Of a stretch of 64,000 nt of DNA, positions 16,249-24,658 are shown piece after piece. Made by a program: the position numbers and the translations under genes. Source of the stretch: Streptomyces sindenensis (GTDB lineage: Bacteria > Actinomycetota > Actinomycetes > Streptomycetales > Streptomycetaceae); contig NZ_BMSG01000026.1 in assembly GCF_014649035.1 (NCBI RefSeq), forward strand, positions 50,238 through 114,237. The letters are read 5' to 3'. Below the pieces are notes generated by a model. The model had not been told where the DNA came from. It ran no database searches and worked only from the letters and a program-made list of their open reading frames with translations. The number at the start of each line of letters is the position of its first letter. Position 1 is the stretch's first letter.

Positions 16249-16443
16249 CCCCGGCGGCTCCCTGCCCGCCCTCCTCCGCGATCCGCAGCCGCGGCCGCCG
16301 TCCGGCGTCGTCGAGGGCGGCGGCCATCGAGGCGCTGCCGGGACCGGTCAGGAGGCAGGTTCCGACGCCCTCCCGGAGGGGATCGGCCGTCAGACCGGTC
16401 AGCAGGAACACCAACGGACCGCCCTGCTGTCTGCGCGGCCCGC

Positions 16444-16971
16444 TCAGTCGCCGAGGATCCGCTCCCACAGCAGCCCGTCCCGCCAGCTCCCGTCGAGGAG
16501 GATCGCGGCGTGCGCGACGCCGTACGGGGTGAACCCGTTGCGGCGCAGCACCCGTTGGGAGGGCAGGTTCTCCAGATTGGTGGACGCCTCGGCGCGGTGC
16601 AGATTCAGCTCCTCCCGCATGACGCGGAGGGCGAGCCCGACGGCGTTCCCGGCGTGGCCCCGGTTCTGGGCGACGGAGGCGATCCAGTAGCCGACGGAGC
16701 CACGGCGCAGATGCGGCTGCGGCAGGATGCCCCCGATGGTGACCTGACCGATCACCTCGTCACCGGCGAGCACCGCACCCGGCCAGACCGTACCGGCCCG
16801 GTACCCCGCCAACAGGCCCTCGATCCGCTCCTCCTGGCCCCGAGGGGTGAAGAAGTCGTCCGGCTGGGCCGGTTCCCACGGCCGGAACGCCTCGGCGTCC
16901 CGTACCCGGTGGGCGGCGATCGCGGCGGCGTCGGCGGGCTCTATCAGGCGGATGCTGGTGGTGCTGGGCAT
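16444..16971 (-). CDS. GNAT family N-acetyltransferase, RimJ/RimL type
   Basis: 175 residues. Opens MPSTTSIRLIEPADAAAIAAHR and contains the RimJ/RimL core: GQVTIGGILPQPHLRRGSVGYWIASVAQNRGHAGNAV, where Q/R-G-x-G/A-type residues bind acetyl-CoA, then NLHRAEASTNLENLPSQRVLRRNGF. Such enzymes acetylate N-terminal amines of ribosomal proteins or small amines and drugs. The target here is unknown. The start ATG follows GACGAGGA. A gap of 195 bases before it (16249-16443) shows nothing recognisable. Confidence 0.87.
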   Translation of the reverse strand: MPSTTSIRLIEPADAAAIAAHRVRDAEAFRPWEPAQPDDFFTPRGQEERIEGLLAGYRAGTVWPGAVLAGDEVIGQVTIGGILPQPHLRRGSVGYWIASVAQNRGHAGNAVGLALRVMREELNLHRAEASTNLENLPSQRVLRRNGFTPYGVAHAAILLDGSWRDGLLWERILGD

Positions 16972-17079
16972 GGGCCGGTCCTCGTCGGGATGGCGGGAGG
17001 GACCGGCCCAACCTACGCGAGCGCGTCAGGACCTGCGCATCAGGACCTGGGCGAGCCGGTCAGGACCCGTGCGAGCGTG

Positions 17080-18597
17080 TCAGGGCACCTTCACCCAGTC
17101 GAGGGTGCGCTCCACCGCCCGCTTCCAGCCCGCGTAGCCCTCCGCGCGCTGCTTCTCGGACCACTGGGGCGACCAGCGCTTCGACTCGTGCCACTGGGCG
17201 CGCAGTTCGTCGGTGTTCTGCCAGAAGCCGGCGGCGAGACCCGCCGCGTAGGCGGCGCCGAGAGCGGTCGTCTCGGCGACCACGGGACGGCTCACCTCGA
17301 CGCCGAGGACGTCCGACTGGATCTGCATGCACAGGTCGTTGGCGGTGACGCCGCCGTCGACCTTGAGCACGTCCAGATGGACTCCGGAGTCCTGCTCCAT
17401 CGCCTCGACCACATCGCGGCTCTGGTAACAGATGGCCTCCAGCGTGGCCCGCGCCAGGTGGGCGTTGTCGTTGTACCGGGCCAGGCCGACGATCGCGCCG
17501 CGGGCGTCGGAGCGCCAGTACGGCGCGAACAGGCCGGAGAACGCGGGCACGAAGTACATCCCGCCGTTGTCCTGGACGCTGCGGGCCAGCTCCTCGCTCT
17601 CCGGCGCGGACTTGATGATCTTCATCTGGTCGCGCAGCCACTGCACGGCGGATCCGGTGACGGCGATGGACCCCTCCAGGGCGTAGACCACCGGTTCGTC
17701 GCCGAACTGGTACGCCACCGTGGTGAGCAGGCCGTTCTCGGAACGGACCAGCTCGGAACCGGTGTTGAGCACCAGGAAGTTGCCGGTCCCGTAGGTGTTC
17801 TTGGCCTCGCCGGGGGAGAAGCACACCTGGCCGACGGTGGCCGCCTGCTGGTCGCCGAGGACACCGCCGATGGGAATGGCGGCGCTCAGCGGCCGGGAGG
17901 TGCGCGTGGAGCCGTAGGCGTCGGGGTGCGACGAGGGGTTGATCTTCGGGAGCATCGCCCGGGGGATGCCGAAGAAGTCCAGGAGTTCCTCGTCCCAGTC
18001 GAGGGTCTCCAGGTTCATCAGCATGGTGCGGCTGGCGTTGGTCACGTCGGTGGCGTGGATACCGCCGTTCGGGCCGCCGGTCAGGTTCCACAGGACCCAG
18101 GCGTCCGTGTTGCCGAAGATCGCGTGACCGGCCTCGGCCGCCCCCCGTACGCCGTCGACGTTCTCCAGGATCCACTGGATCTTGCCGCCGGAGAAGTACG
18201 TCGCCGGTGGCAGCCCGGCCTTGCGGCGGATGACCTCGCCCTTCCCCGAACGCTCCAGGTTCGCGGCGATGACGTCCGTACGGGTGTCCTGCCACACGAT
18301 GGCGTTGTAGTAGGGCCGCCCGTTGCGCGGGTCCCAGACCACCGTGGTCTCCCGCTGGTTGGTGATCCCGATGGACACCAGGTCGGTCGGTGACAGGCCG
18401 CCGTGCCGCAGGGCGTTCTGGATCACCGAGTTGGTGCGCTCCCAGATCTCCACGGGATCGTGCTCCACCCAGCCGGAGCGGGGCAGGATCTGCTCGTGCT
18501 CCAGCTGGTGCTTGGCGACCTCGTTGCCGCCGTGATCGAAGATCATGAATCGGGTGCTGGTGGTCCCCTGGTCCACCGCGCCGATGAAGTCCGCCAT
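17080..18597 (-). CDS. glpK: Glycerol kinase
   Basis: 505 residues, full length for GlpK. The ATP-binding opening is DQGTTSTRFMIFDH, followed by GWVEHDPVEIW, GITNQRETTVVWDP, the FGGY-family block DGGVTANDLCMQIQSDVLGVEV, and AAYAAGLAAGFW. It phosphorylates glycerol to glycerol-3-phosphate in the cytoplasm. It follows glpF on the same strand with 27 bases between them, so glycerol uptake and trapping are co-expressed. No glpD (glycerol-3-phosphate dehydrogenase) or GylR regulator follows or precedes it, unlike the usual Streptomyces gyl operon. Start ATG is preceded by GGAGAGG. Confidence 0.97.
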   Translation of the reverse strand: MADFIGAVDQGTTSTRFMIFDHGGNEVAKHQLEHEQILPRSGWVEHDPVEIWERTNSVIQNALRHGGLSPTDLVSIGITNQRETTVVWDPRNGRPYYNAIVWQDTRTDVIAANLERSGKGEVIRRKAGLPPATYFSGGKIQWILENVDGVRGAAEAGHAIFGNTDAWVLWNLTGGPNGGIHATDVTNASRTMLMNLETLDWDEELLDFFGIPRAMLPKINPSSHPDAYGSTRTSRPLSAAIPIGGVLGDQQAATVGQVCFSPGEAKNTYGTGNFLVLNTGSELVRSENGLLTTVAYQFGDEPVVYALEGSIAVTGSAVQWLRDQMKIIKSAPESEELARSVQDNGGMYFVPAFSGLFAPYWRSDARGAIVGLARYNDNAHLARATLEAICYQSRDVVEAMEQDSGVHLDVLKVDGGVTANDLCMQIQSDVLGVEVSRPVVAETTALGAAYAAGLAAGFWQNTDELRAQWHESKRWSPQWSEKQRAEGYAGWKRAVERTLDWVKVP

Positions 18598-18624
18598 GAT
18601 GTGCTGCCTCTCCGGGCGCTGTGG

Positions 18625-19470
18625 TCAGTCCTGGGGCGCCGGGACCCGGCCCGGCGGTTCGGGTTCGGCGGACGGCAGGAAGCGTCCGACGAGGAACTTG
18701 TAGAGCCCCGCGCCCAACAGGCCGCCGAGCAGCGGGCCGATGATGGGGACCCAGAAGTAGAGATTCCCGTACTGGTCCCGCCACGCCCCGCCGTACCCGG
18801 TGAGGAAGCTCGCCAGCCGGGGGCCGAAGTCACGGGCCGGGTTGATCGCGTACCCGGCGTTCGTTCCCCAGGCCATGCCGATCGCGACCACGATCAGGCC
18901 GATGATGAACGGGCCCAGGTTCGCGCCGGGCGGGGTGTTGAGCATGTCGGTGACGGCCAGGATCAGCAGCAGCAGGATGGCGGTGCCGATGATCTGGTCG
19001 CGGAAGGCGCCCCATTCGTGCACCGGCAGCGCCGGATTTCCGTTGGCGGGCAGGGTGGAGAACACCCCTTGCGTCTTGATGGTGTGTCCGGGGTCGGCCT
19101 TCGCCAGCGCCTCGCTGTAGTTCCAGCGGACGATCAGCGCGCCCACGAACGCCCCGGCCGTCTGTGCCACCGCGTAGGGGGCGACCTTCTTCCACGGGAA
19201 CCCCTTGAACGCGGCCAGCGCCAGGGTCACCGCGGGGTTGATATGGGCCCCGCTCAGCCGCGCCGCGACATAGACGCCGAGCGTGACGCCCAGCCCCCAC
19301 GCCCAGGCGATGCTGTCGTGGTCCCCGAGTCCGCCGGCCGGATCCGTCAGGGCTCCGCCTGCTGCCACCTGGGCCACGACACCGCAGCCGAAGAGGATGA
19401 GGATCATCGTGCCCGCGAACTCGGCCGACAACTCGCCGACCAGTCCGGACTTCTTACGTAGCTCAGCCAT
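18625..19470 (-). CDS. glpF: Glycerol uptake facilitator, MIP/aquaglyceroporin family
   Basis: 281 residues with six membrane helices. Both pore NPA boxes are intact: SGAHINPAVT and GYAINPARDFGPR. The Asp after NPAR is the hallmark of glycerol-conducting members such as GlpF, as opposed to water-specific aquaporins. The C-terminal tail is Pro/Glu-rich. It is the first gene of the glpF-glpK pair. GGAGGG lies upstream of the ATG. It passes glycerol by facilitated diffusion for phosphorylation by the kinase encoded next. Confidence 0.95.
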   Translation of the reverse strand: MAELRKKSGLVGELSAEFAGTMILILFGCGVVAQVAAGGALTDPAGGLGDHDSIAWAWGLGVTLGVYVAARLSGAHINPAVTLALAAFKGFPWKKVAPYAVAQTAGAFVGALIVRWNYSEALAKADPGHTIKTQGVFSTLPANGNPALPVHEWGAFRDQIIGTAILLLLILAVTDMLNTPPGANLGPFIIGLIVVAIGMAWGTNAGYAINPARDFGPRLASFLTGYGGAWRDQYGNLYFWVPIIGPLLGGLLGAGLYKFLVGRFLPSAEPEPPGRVPAPQD

Positions 19471-19928
19471 GGAAGCTCGCCCTCCGCCGACGGTGCCGGC
19501 TGTCGACTATCCGAGCAGTGTCAGCAGGCTAAGGCGATTCGGCGGAAGGGGCATTTCGGGCGATACGAACGCGCGGGGGTGCCGGTGCGGCGCCCTGCGC
19601 ACGGGGAACCGACGGACCGGAGACCGACGAGGGCGTCCCCTCGCCGACGTACGCGCATCGGTTGCTGACCGACGACGTCCGGAACGTGTCGGCGAGCGGA
19701 CCGGCTACGGCCCGCAGGTCGTGGACCGGGCCCACCACGTGACGGAGTGAGCGTGCAGGCGGCTCCGGTACCGCCCCGGAGCCGCCGGACCGGACCATCC
19801 GCCGACCGGTGGCCGCGCCCCCGCCTCAGGGGCGCGGCCACCGCTCTGAGAGGCTGTCCCGGCACATGCCCGACCAGGCGTTCCCGTCGGCGGTCGCCCA
19901 CCCCGCCTGATCCACCCGCAAGGAAGAC
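19471..19928. other. 458-base gene-free region with two perfect hairpins
   Basis: Between divergent glpF and the AEC permease gene I see no convincing coding region. Two adjacent perfect inverted repeats are present: GGCGGCTCCGG/CCGGAGCCGCC (19758-19768 and 19776-19786) and GGTGGCCGCGCCCC/GGGGCGCGGCCACC (19808-19821 and 19829-19842). Both resemble strong terminators although no gene ends just upstream. They could end a small RNA or a degraded gene, or attenuate the permease transcript. Confidence 0.6.
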
Positions 19929-20852
19929 ATGCAGGGAGTTCTCACCGGATTCACGGTGATCGCCGCCGTCGTCGCCGTCGGATACGTCATAGGACGCCGC
20001 GGCTATGTGGGGCAGGACGGCCGCACCGTGCTGACCCGGCTCGCCTTCAACGTCGCGACCCCGGCCCTGCTCTTCACCATGCTCGCGGGCGCCGACCTGT
20101 CCGTCGTCCTGTCGCGGCGGCTGCTGGTCACGGCCATCGCCACCGGTGCCGCGGCCGTCGTGTTCGTCGCGGTGGCGGGGCCGTTCCTGCGCTGGGACGC
20201 CGGGCGGGTCACGATCGGCGCCCTGTGCTCCAGCTACGTCAACGCCGGGAACCTGGGCATCCCGATCGCCGTCTACGTGCTCGGCGACGCCTCACTCGTC
20301 GCGCCGGTCCTGCTGCTCCAGCAGATCGTGGTGACCCCGCTGGCCCTGACCGTCCTCGACCTCAGCCGCCCCGGGGAGCCCGTGTCGGTCCTGCGGCGGC
20401 TGACCACCCCCCTGCGCAACCCGATGGCGATCGGATCGCTGTCCGGGGTGACGGTGGCGGCGTCCGGCCTGACCCTGCCCGGCCCGCTGCTCGAACCGCT
20501 CGTCCTCATCGGCAACATGTCGGTCCCCGCGGTCCTTCTCGCCTTCGGGATGTCCCTGCGCGGCGCCGAGAGGCCCGGCCGTGGGCAGGACCGGGGCGTG
20601 CTGTATCTCTCCGCCCTGCTCAAGACCGTCGCCCAGCCGATCGTCGCCTGGGCCGTCGGCGCGGGCCTGTTCCGCCTGCGGGGCGAGGCGCTGCTGGACG
20701 TCGTCGTGATCGCGGCGCTCCCGGCCGCCCAGAACCTGTTCACGTACGCCTCGCACTTCCGGGTCGCCGAGCGGTTCGCACGGGACTCCATCCTGCTGTC
20801 CACGCTGCTGTCGGTCCCGGCGCTCATCACCGTCGCGGCGCTGCTGGGCTGA
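19929..20852 (+). CDS. AEC (auxin efflux carrier) family permease
   Basis: 307 residues, almost entirely hydrophobic, with about ten predicted membrane segments beginning TGFTVIAAVVAVGYVIGRRGYVG. AEC landmarks include LAFNVATPALLFTML, SSYVNAGNLGIPIAVYVLGD with an Asn-Gly kink, LLLQQIVVTPLAL, RNPMAIGSLSGV and AALPAAQNLFTYASHF. Members export small carboxylates such as malate, malonate or auxin-like acids; the substrate cannot be predicted. ATG follows AAGGAAG. The stop is 210 bases before the epoxide hydrolase gene, so the two are probably separate units. Confidence 0.88.
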   Translation: MQGVLTGFTVIAAVVAVGYVIGRRGYVGQDGRTVLTRLAFNVATPALLFTMLAGADLSVVLSRRLLVTAIATGAAAVVFVAVAGPFLRWDAGRVTIGALCSSYVNAGNLGIPIAVYVLGDASLVAPVLLLQQIVVTPLALTVLDLSRPGEPVSVLRRLTTPLRNPMAIGSLSGVTVAASGLTLPGPLLEPLVLIGNMSVPAVLLAFGMSLRGAERPGRGQDRGVLYLSALLKTVAQPIVAWAVGAGLFRLRGEALLDVVVIAALPAAQNLFTYASHFRVAERFARDSILLSTLLSVPALITVAALLG

Positions 20853-20970
20853 CGGCCCGCCACCCGAGCGGCGCTGTAGCCGCCGACGAGGCTCGCGGGT
20901 GCCGGACCCGGCGCCATCCCGGCAGCCGGTGCGAGAACCTGATCGCCGAGGACACACCTGTCCCGCGAGT

Positions 20971-20985
20971 TTGCCGGAATGGCAA
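20971..20985. promoter_or_regulatory. Candidate operator before the epoxide hydrolase gene
   Basis: TTGCC (20971-20975) and GGCAA (20981-20985) form a short inverted repeat with a 5-base spacer, 78 bases before the hydrolase start. The half-sites are short and no regulator is adjacent, so this is tentative. Confidence 0.3.
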
Positions 20986-21062
20986 CGCCCATGGCGCCGG
21001 GCGACCGCCGCGCCGCATGATCGGTCGGTATCCGCAGGCCGCCCGAACCGAGGAGAAGCGCC

Positions 21063-22049
21063 ATGGGATCCGAGCCGACCGCCGTACTTCGCCACCGCAC
21101 CGTCGAGACCCCGGCCGGGCGCCTGCACCTGGTCGAACAGGGCAGCGGCCCGCTGGTCCTGCTCGTGCACGGTTTTCCCGAGTCCTGGTACTCCTGGCGC
21201 CACCAGCTCCCGGCCCTGGCCGCGGCCGGCTACCGGGCCGTGGCGATCGACGTGCGCGGCTACGGCCGGTCCTCGAAGCCCGCCGCGGCCGACGCCTACC
21301 GCCTGCTCGACCTGGTGGAGGACAACGTGGCCGTCGTGCGCGCCCTCGGTGAGGAGAGCGCGGTGGTGGCCGGCCACGACTGGGGCTCCACCATTGCCGC
21401 CACTTCCGCACTCCTCCACCCGGAGGTCTTCAGCGCGGTCGGCTTGCTGAGCGTTCCGTACGCGCCGCCCGGCGGCCCCCGCCCCTCTGACGTCTTCGGC
21501 CGGATCGGAGGCCCCGAGCAGGAGTTCTACGTCTCCTACTTCCAGGAGCCCGGCCGCGCCGAGGCGGAGATCGAGCCCGACGTACGGGGCTGGCTCGCCG
21601 GCTTCTACGCCGCTCTCTCCGCCGACACCATGCCGGATCGGGGCGAGCCCGACCCGCACTTCGTCGCCCGCGGCGGGCGGCTGCGCGACCGTTTCCCCTC
21701 CGGTCCGCTGCCTTCCTGGCTGACCGAGGACGACCTCGACGTCTACGCCGGGGAGTTCGAGCGCACCGGACTCACCGGCGCCCTCAACCGCTACCGCTCC
21801 ATGGACCGCGACTGGGAAGACCTCGCTCCCCACCGCGGCGCCCCGATCACCCAGCCCGCCCTGTTCATCGGCGGCACCGCAGACGCATCCACCACCTGGA
21901 TGGCCGACGCCATCGACGCCTACCCCACCACCTTGCCCGCCCTGTCCGGCTCCCACCTCCTGGATGGCTGCGGACACTGGATCCAGCAGGAACGCCCCCA
22001 TGAGGTGAACAGCCTGCTGACCGGCTGGCTCGCCACCCTCCAGGGCTGA
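21063..22049 (+). CDS. Alpha/beta-fold epoxide hydrolase
   Basis: 328 residues. HGFPESWYSWRHQLPAL is the oxyanion HGxP region, and GHDWGS places the nucleophile Asp at residue 106, diagnostic of epoxide hydrolases and haloalkane dehalogenases rather than esterases. A lid domain rich in Tyr (FYVSYF, GFYAAL) supplies possible epoxide-polarising tyrosines. The catalytic His305 is in DGCGHWIQQERP. Expected reaction: opening of an epoxide to a vicinal diol, in the cytoplasm. A ribosome site GAGGAGAAG precedes the ATG. It terminates convergently with the next gene. Confidence 0.92.
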   Translation: MGSEPTAVLRHRTVETPAGRLHLVEQGSGPLVLLVHGFPESWYSWRHQLPALAAAGYRAVAIDVRGYGRSSKPAAADAYRLLDLVEDNVAVVRALGEESAVVAGHDWGSTIAATSALLHPEVFSAVGLLSVPYAPPGGPRPSDVFGRIGGPEQEFYVSYFQEPGRAEAEIEPDVRGWLAGFYAALSADTMPDRGEPDPHFVARGGRLRDRFPSGPLPSWLTEDDLDVYAGEFERTGLTGALNRYRSMDRDWEDLAPHRGAPITQPALFIGGTADASTTWMADAIDAYPTTLPALSGSHLLDGCGHWIQQERPHEVNSLLTGWLATLQG

Positions 22050-22065
22050 ACCCGGCAGGCCGTGC

Positions 22066-22086
22066 GTCCGGCCCGGCGGACCGGAC
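22066..22086. terminator. Bidirectional terminator hairpin
   Basis: GTCCGG (22066-22071) pairs with CCGGAC (22081-22086) in the short gap between the convergent epoxide hydrolase and membrane-protein genes; neighbouring GC blocks could extend it. Confidence 0.45.
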
Positions 22087-22095
22087 GGGCCGGGC

Positions 22096-23196
22096 TCAGG
22101 AACGGGTGGCGGTGCCGCAGCCCCGGTCGCCGCCCTCCCGCATCCGCTCCTCGATCGGCGTGCTGCGGTCGTACGGGTCGACCGCCGGGCCGTCGCCCCC
22201 GGCGGAGGTGGTGCGGTCGGCGAGGAACGCGGGGACCAGATAGCCGGTGTAGGTGTCGCAACCGCCGTTGGTGGTGTCGACCTTGTAGGAGGCGAGGGAG
22301 AACGTCCCCGGCTCGATCACGATCTTCGCCGGGTCGTCCCAGCTCAGCACCACCTCGCGGCGCACGATGGTGCGCGCGACCTCGTCGTCGCCCGTGGCGC
22401 GCATGACCGGGTAGACGTAGGTGACGTCGGTGGACATCTCCACCGCGCCCTTCTCGCCCTCCCGGAAGGTGACCCGGCCGCGCGTCTTGACCACGTCGCC
22501 GACCGGCCGCACCTCGGCGGACCGGAAGCGGCTGAACAGCAGGAGCGGGTCGTTCTCGCGGTCGGGCGCGCGGAACGCCTTCTTCAAGTAGGCCTGCACG
22601 TCCGCCTGGTGCGGGTTGATGAGCGCCATGGCCTTCGTGGGGCGCTCGCCGTGCCGCACGGCAGGGTCGAGGCTGGAGGCGACGAGGAAGTCCCGGGTGC
22701 GGTCCAGCGCCGTGCCGACCTCCGCCCTGCTCATCCAGCCGGTCGCGCGGGGCGCGGGCAGATGGATGCCCGCCGCGCCGTCGGCCCACCGTGCCGCGGG
22801 GGATCCGGCGAACGGCTCGTCCTGTGTGGGAAGCGGGCCTTCCCCTTCCTGGGCGGGCGGCCCGTCCGGGCGCTCCGTCTCCGCGGTGAGGGGCAGGGTA
22901 TCCACCGCGTCCCCGCCGTCGAACCAGCCGGCGATCCGGCCGGGGGCGACGGCCACGGCGACCAGCAGGACCACGACGACCGCCAGGCCGGCCGCGTACC
23001 AGCCCCTGCCGCGCCGGGGCCGGGGCGGCTGGTGCGTCCGCCACCCCTGCGGCGGCCCGGGCTCCTCCTGGAGCCGCCGGGCCACCATCCGGGCCCGCGC
23101 CGACGGTTCCTGGGGCGCGCCCGGGCTGCCCGCCTCGGACTCTCTCAGGAACCGCTCCCACTCCTCGTCCGGTACGGACGCCCCGCCCTTGCTCAA
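22096..23196 (-). CDS. Single-pass membrane protein of unknown function
   Basis: 366 residues from TTG 23196, which follows GGGAGCGGCGAG; the first Met-type codon further in would remove a well-conserved-looking cytoplasmic segment. Layout: about 65 residues of acidic then Pro/Arg-rich cytoplasmic tail, one membrane helix (WYAAGLAVVVVLLVAVAVAPG), then an extracytoplasmic domain of about 280 residues containing WMSRAEVGTALDRTRDFLVASSLD and a disulfide-capable pair in GGCDTYTGY and DRGCGTATRS. I do not recognise the outer domain. The TetR gene downstream on the same strand is read away from it, and no functional link is visible. Confidence 0.75.
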   Translation of the reverse strand: MSKGGASVPDEEWERFLRESEAGSPGAPQEPSARARMVARRLQEEPGPPQGWRTHQPPRPRRGRGWYAAGLAVVVVLLVAVAVAPGRIAGWFDGGDAVDTLPLTAETERPDGPPAQEGEGPLPTQDEPFAGSPAARWADGAAGIHLPAPRATGWMSRAEVGTALDRTRDFLVASSLDPAVRHGERPTKAMALINPHQADVQAYLKKAFRAPDRENDPLLLFSRFRSAEVRPVGDVVKTRGRVTFREGEKGAVEMSTDVTYVYPVMRATGDDEVARTIVRREVVLSWDDPAKIVIEPGTFSLASYKVDTTNGGCDTYTGYLVPAFLADRTTSAGGDGPAVDPYDRSTPIEERMREGGDRGCGTATRS

Positions 23197-23300
23197 CTCG
23201 CCGCTCCCGTCGCTGTTTCCGCGCCCGGTCCCTCCCCAGGTCCGCGCAGCTCACGGGGCATCATCACATGGCCCCGCGACAGCGACGACGGGCGGCCCGG

Positions 23301-23885
23301 TCACCCGCCGGGCGCCCCCGTGCGCAGCCCGTCCATGACGAGATCCAGGAGCCGGCCGGCCCTCGGCTCCCAGTCCTCCTGCGGATCGATCTGCCAGAGA
23401 CCGGCGATGGCGAGGAAGAAGTCGTCCGGCGTCACCCCCGGGCGGATGGCGCCGGCGTCCTCGCAGGCGCGGAGCAGGGTTCCGGCCGCCTCCATCACCG
23501 GGGTGGGGCCGGGCCTGGCGGGTCCGCCCGGCGCGCTGGTCACCAGCCGGATCGCGTCCGCCAGACCCGCCTTCGTCATCGCGAAGCGGGCGAGGCGGTC
23601 CATCCACTCGCGCAGGGCCCTCTCCGGCGGCCGGGTCTCCAGCAACTCGCAGGCGGCGTCGGCGACCTGCTGCATCTCGTAGCGGTAGACCTCCAGGACC
23701 AGCGCCTCCCGGTGGGGGAAGTTGCGGTAGAAGGTGCCCTGCCCGACCCCCGCCTTCTTGGCGATCGCGCTCAGCGGGGCGTCCGCGCGCAGCGTCAGCT
23801 CGACCGTGGCCACCCGCAGGATGCGCTCGCGGTTGCGCTGGGCGTCCGAACGCAGGGCGGTGTCCTTCTTCGGCTGCTGGGACAC
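23301..23885 (-). CDS. TetR/AcrR family regulator, probable repressor of the aldehyde oxidoreductase operon
   Basis: 194 residues from GTG 23885, preceded by GAGGAGGATCC. DNA-binding region: RNRERILRVATVELTLRADAPLSAIAKKAGVGQGTFYRNFPHREALVLEVY, a standard TetR helix-turn-helix. The ligand domain contains ARFAMTKAGLADAIRLV and an acidic C-terminal half, with no predictive ligand motif. It is divergent from a four-gene molybdenum hydroxylase operon, and the 197-base gap holds two matching palindromes. I infer that it represses the operon and itself, and is released by an aldehyde or related metabolite. Confidence 0.9.
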   Translation of the reverse strand: MSQQPKKDTALRSDAQRNRERILRVATVELTLRADAPLSAIAKKAGVGQGTFYRNFPHREALVLEVYRYEMQQVADAACELLETRPPERALREWMDRLARFAMTKAGLADAIRLVTSAPGGPARPGPTPVMEAAGTLLRACEDAGAIRPGVTPDDFFLAIAGLWQIDPQEDWEPRAGRLLDLVMDGLRTGAPGG

Positions 23886-23947
23886 GGATCCTCCTCGGGG
23901 AGTGTGGCCGGACTCGGGGGGCGTGGCCGAAACCCGTCCTTGTTAAC

Positions 23948-23993
23948 CGGACAACTGTCCGTTACGTTTTCCGGGTAAGCGGACAGTGGTCCG
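23948..23993. promoter_or_regulatory. Paired TetR-type operators
   Basis: CGGACAACTGTCCG (23948-23961) is a perfect 6-bp-arm palindrome, and CGGACAGTGGTCCG (23980-23993) repeats it with one less paired base per arm. Both are flanked by TAA/TTA so each symmetric site is about 22 bases. Centres are 32 bases apart, close to three helical turns, suiting two dimers on one DNA face. They sit between the tetR start and the [2Fe-2S] subunit gene. Confidence 0.8.
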
Positions 23994-24082
23994 GTTAGGG
24001 CCACCTTACTCCCGGCCGGGGCCCGCGGTCGCCGACCGAAGCCCTGGTTCTCCTCGTCACCCGACACCAGAGAAGGCTGAAC

Positions 24083-24658
24083 ATGGCCCCAGCGCCCTCG
24101 TCGACGTCCAGTGCGATCACCCTGAACATCAACGGCGAGAAGCACCACCTGCCCATCGACCACCGCACCACGCTCCTCGACGCCCTGCGCGAGCGCCTCG
24201 ACCTCACCGGCACCAAGAAGGGCTGCGACCAGGGCCAGTGCGGCGCCTGCACCGTCCTGGTCGACGATCGGCGCGTCGTCTCCTGCCTCAGTCTCGCGGT
24301 CGCGGCCGAGGGACGCCGGATCACCACCATCGAAGGCGTGGCCGAGGGGGACGAACTCCATCCCGTCCAGCAGGCCTTCCTCGACCTCGACGGCTACCAG
24401 TGCGGCTACTGCACGCCCGGCCAGATCTGCTCGGCCATCGCCGTCATCGAGGAGCACGCGGCCGGCTGGCCGAGCGCCGTCACCGACGACCCGGCCCCCG
24501 AGGCGGGGCAGCCGCCGCTGACGCCCGAGGAGATCCGCGAGCGGATGAGCGGCAACCTGTGCCGCTGCGGCGCGTACGTCTCGATCGTCCAGGCCGTCGC
24601 CCGCGCCGCCGAGGAGCGGGCTGCCGGCAAACCCGCCGCCGAGGAGGCCGCCGCATGA
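24083..24658 (+). CDS. Aldehyde/xanthine-type oxidoreductase, [2Fe-2S] subunit
   Basis: 191 residues. Plant-type ferredoxin cluster ligands Cys48, Cys53, Cys56 and Cys68 (GCDQGQCGACT...SC) and the second cluster ligands Cys106/Cys109 (QCGYCTPG) and Cys159/Cys161 (LCRCG) are all present, as in the small subunit of molybdenum hydroxylases (PaoA/YagT, CoxS). It passes electrons from the molybdenum centre to FAD. Unlike E. coli PaoA it has no twin-arginine signal, so the enzyme should be cytoplasmic. A Thr/Pro-rich insert lies between the two clusters. Its last codon overlaps the next start (ATGA). Confidence 0.95.
   Translation: MAPAPSSTSSAITLNINGEKHHLPIDHRTTLLDALRERLDLTGTKKGCDQGQCGACTVLVDDRRVVSCLSLAVAAEGRRITTIEGVAEGDELHPVQQAFLDLDGYQCGYCTPGQICSAIAVIEEHAAGWPSAVTDDPAPEAGQPPLTPEEIRERMSGNLCRCGAYVSIVQAVARAAEERAAGKPAAEEAAA

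Noticed and set aside
23941..24082. Start of the FAD subunit gene far upstream (open frame from 23986)
   Set aside because: That frame is antisense-like over the [2Fe-2S] gene; the ATGA overlap at 24655 is the natural start.
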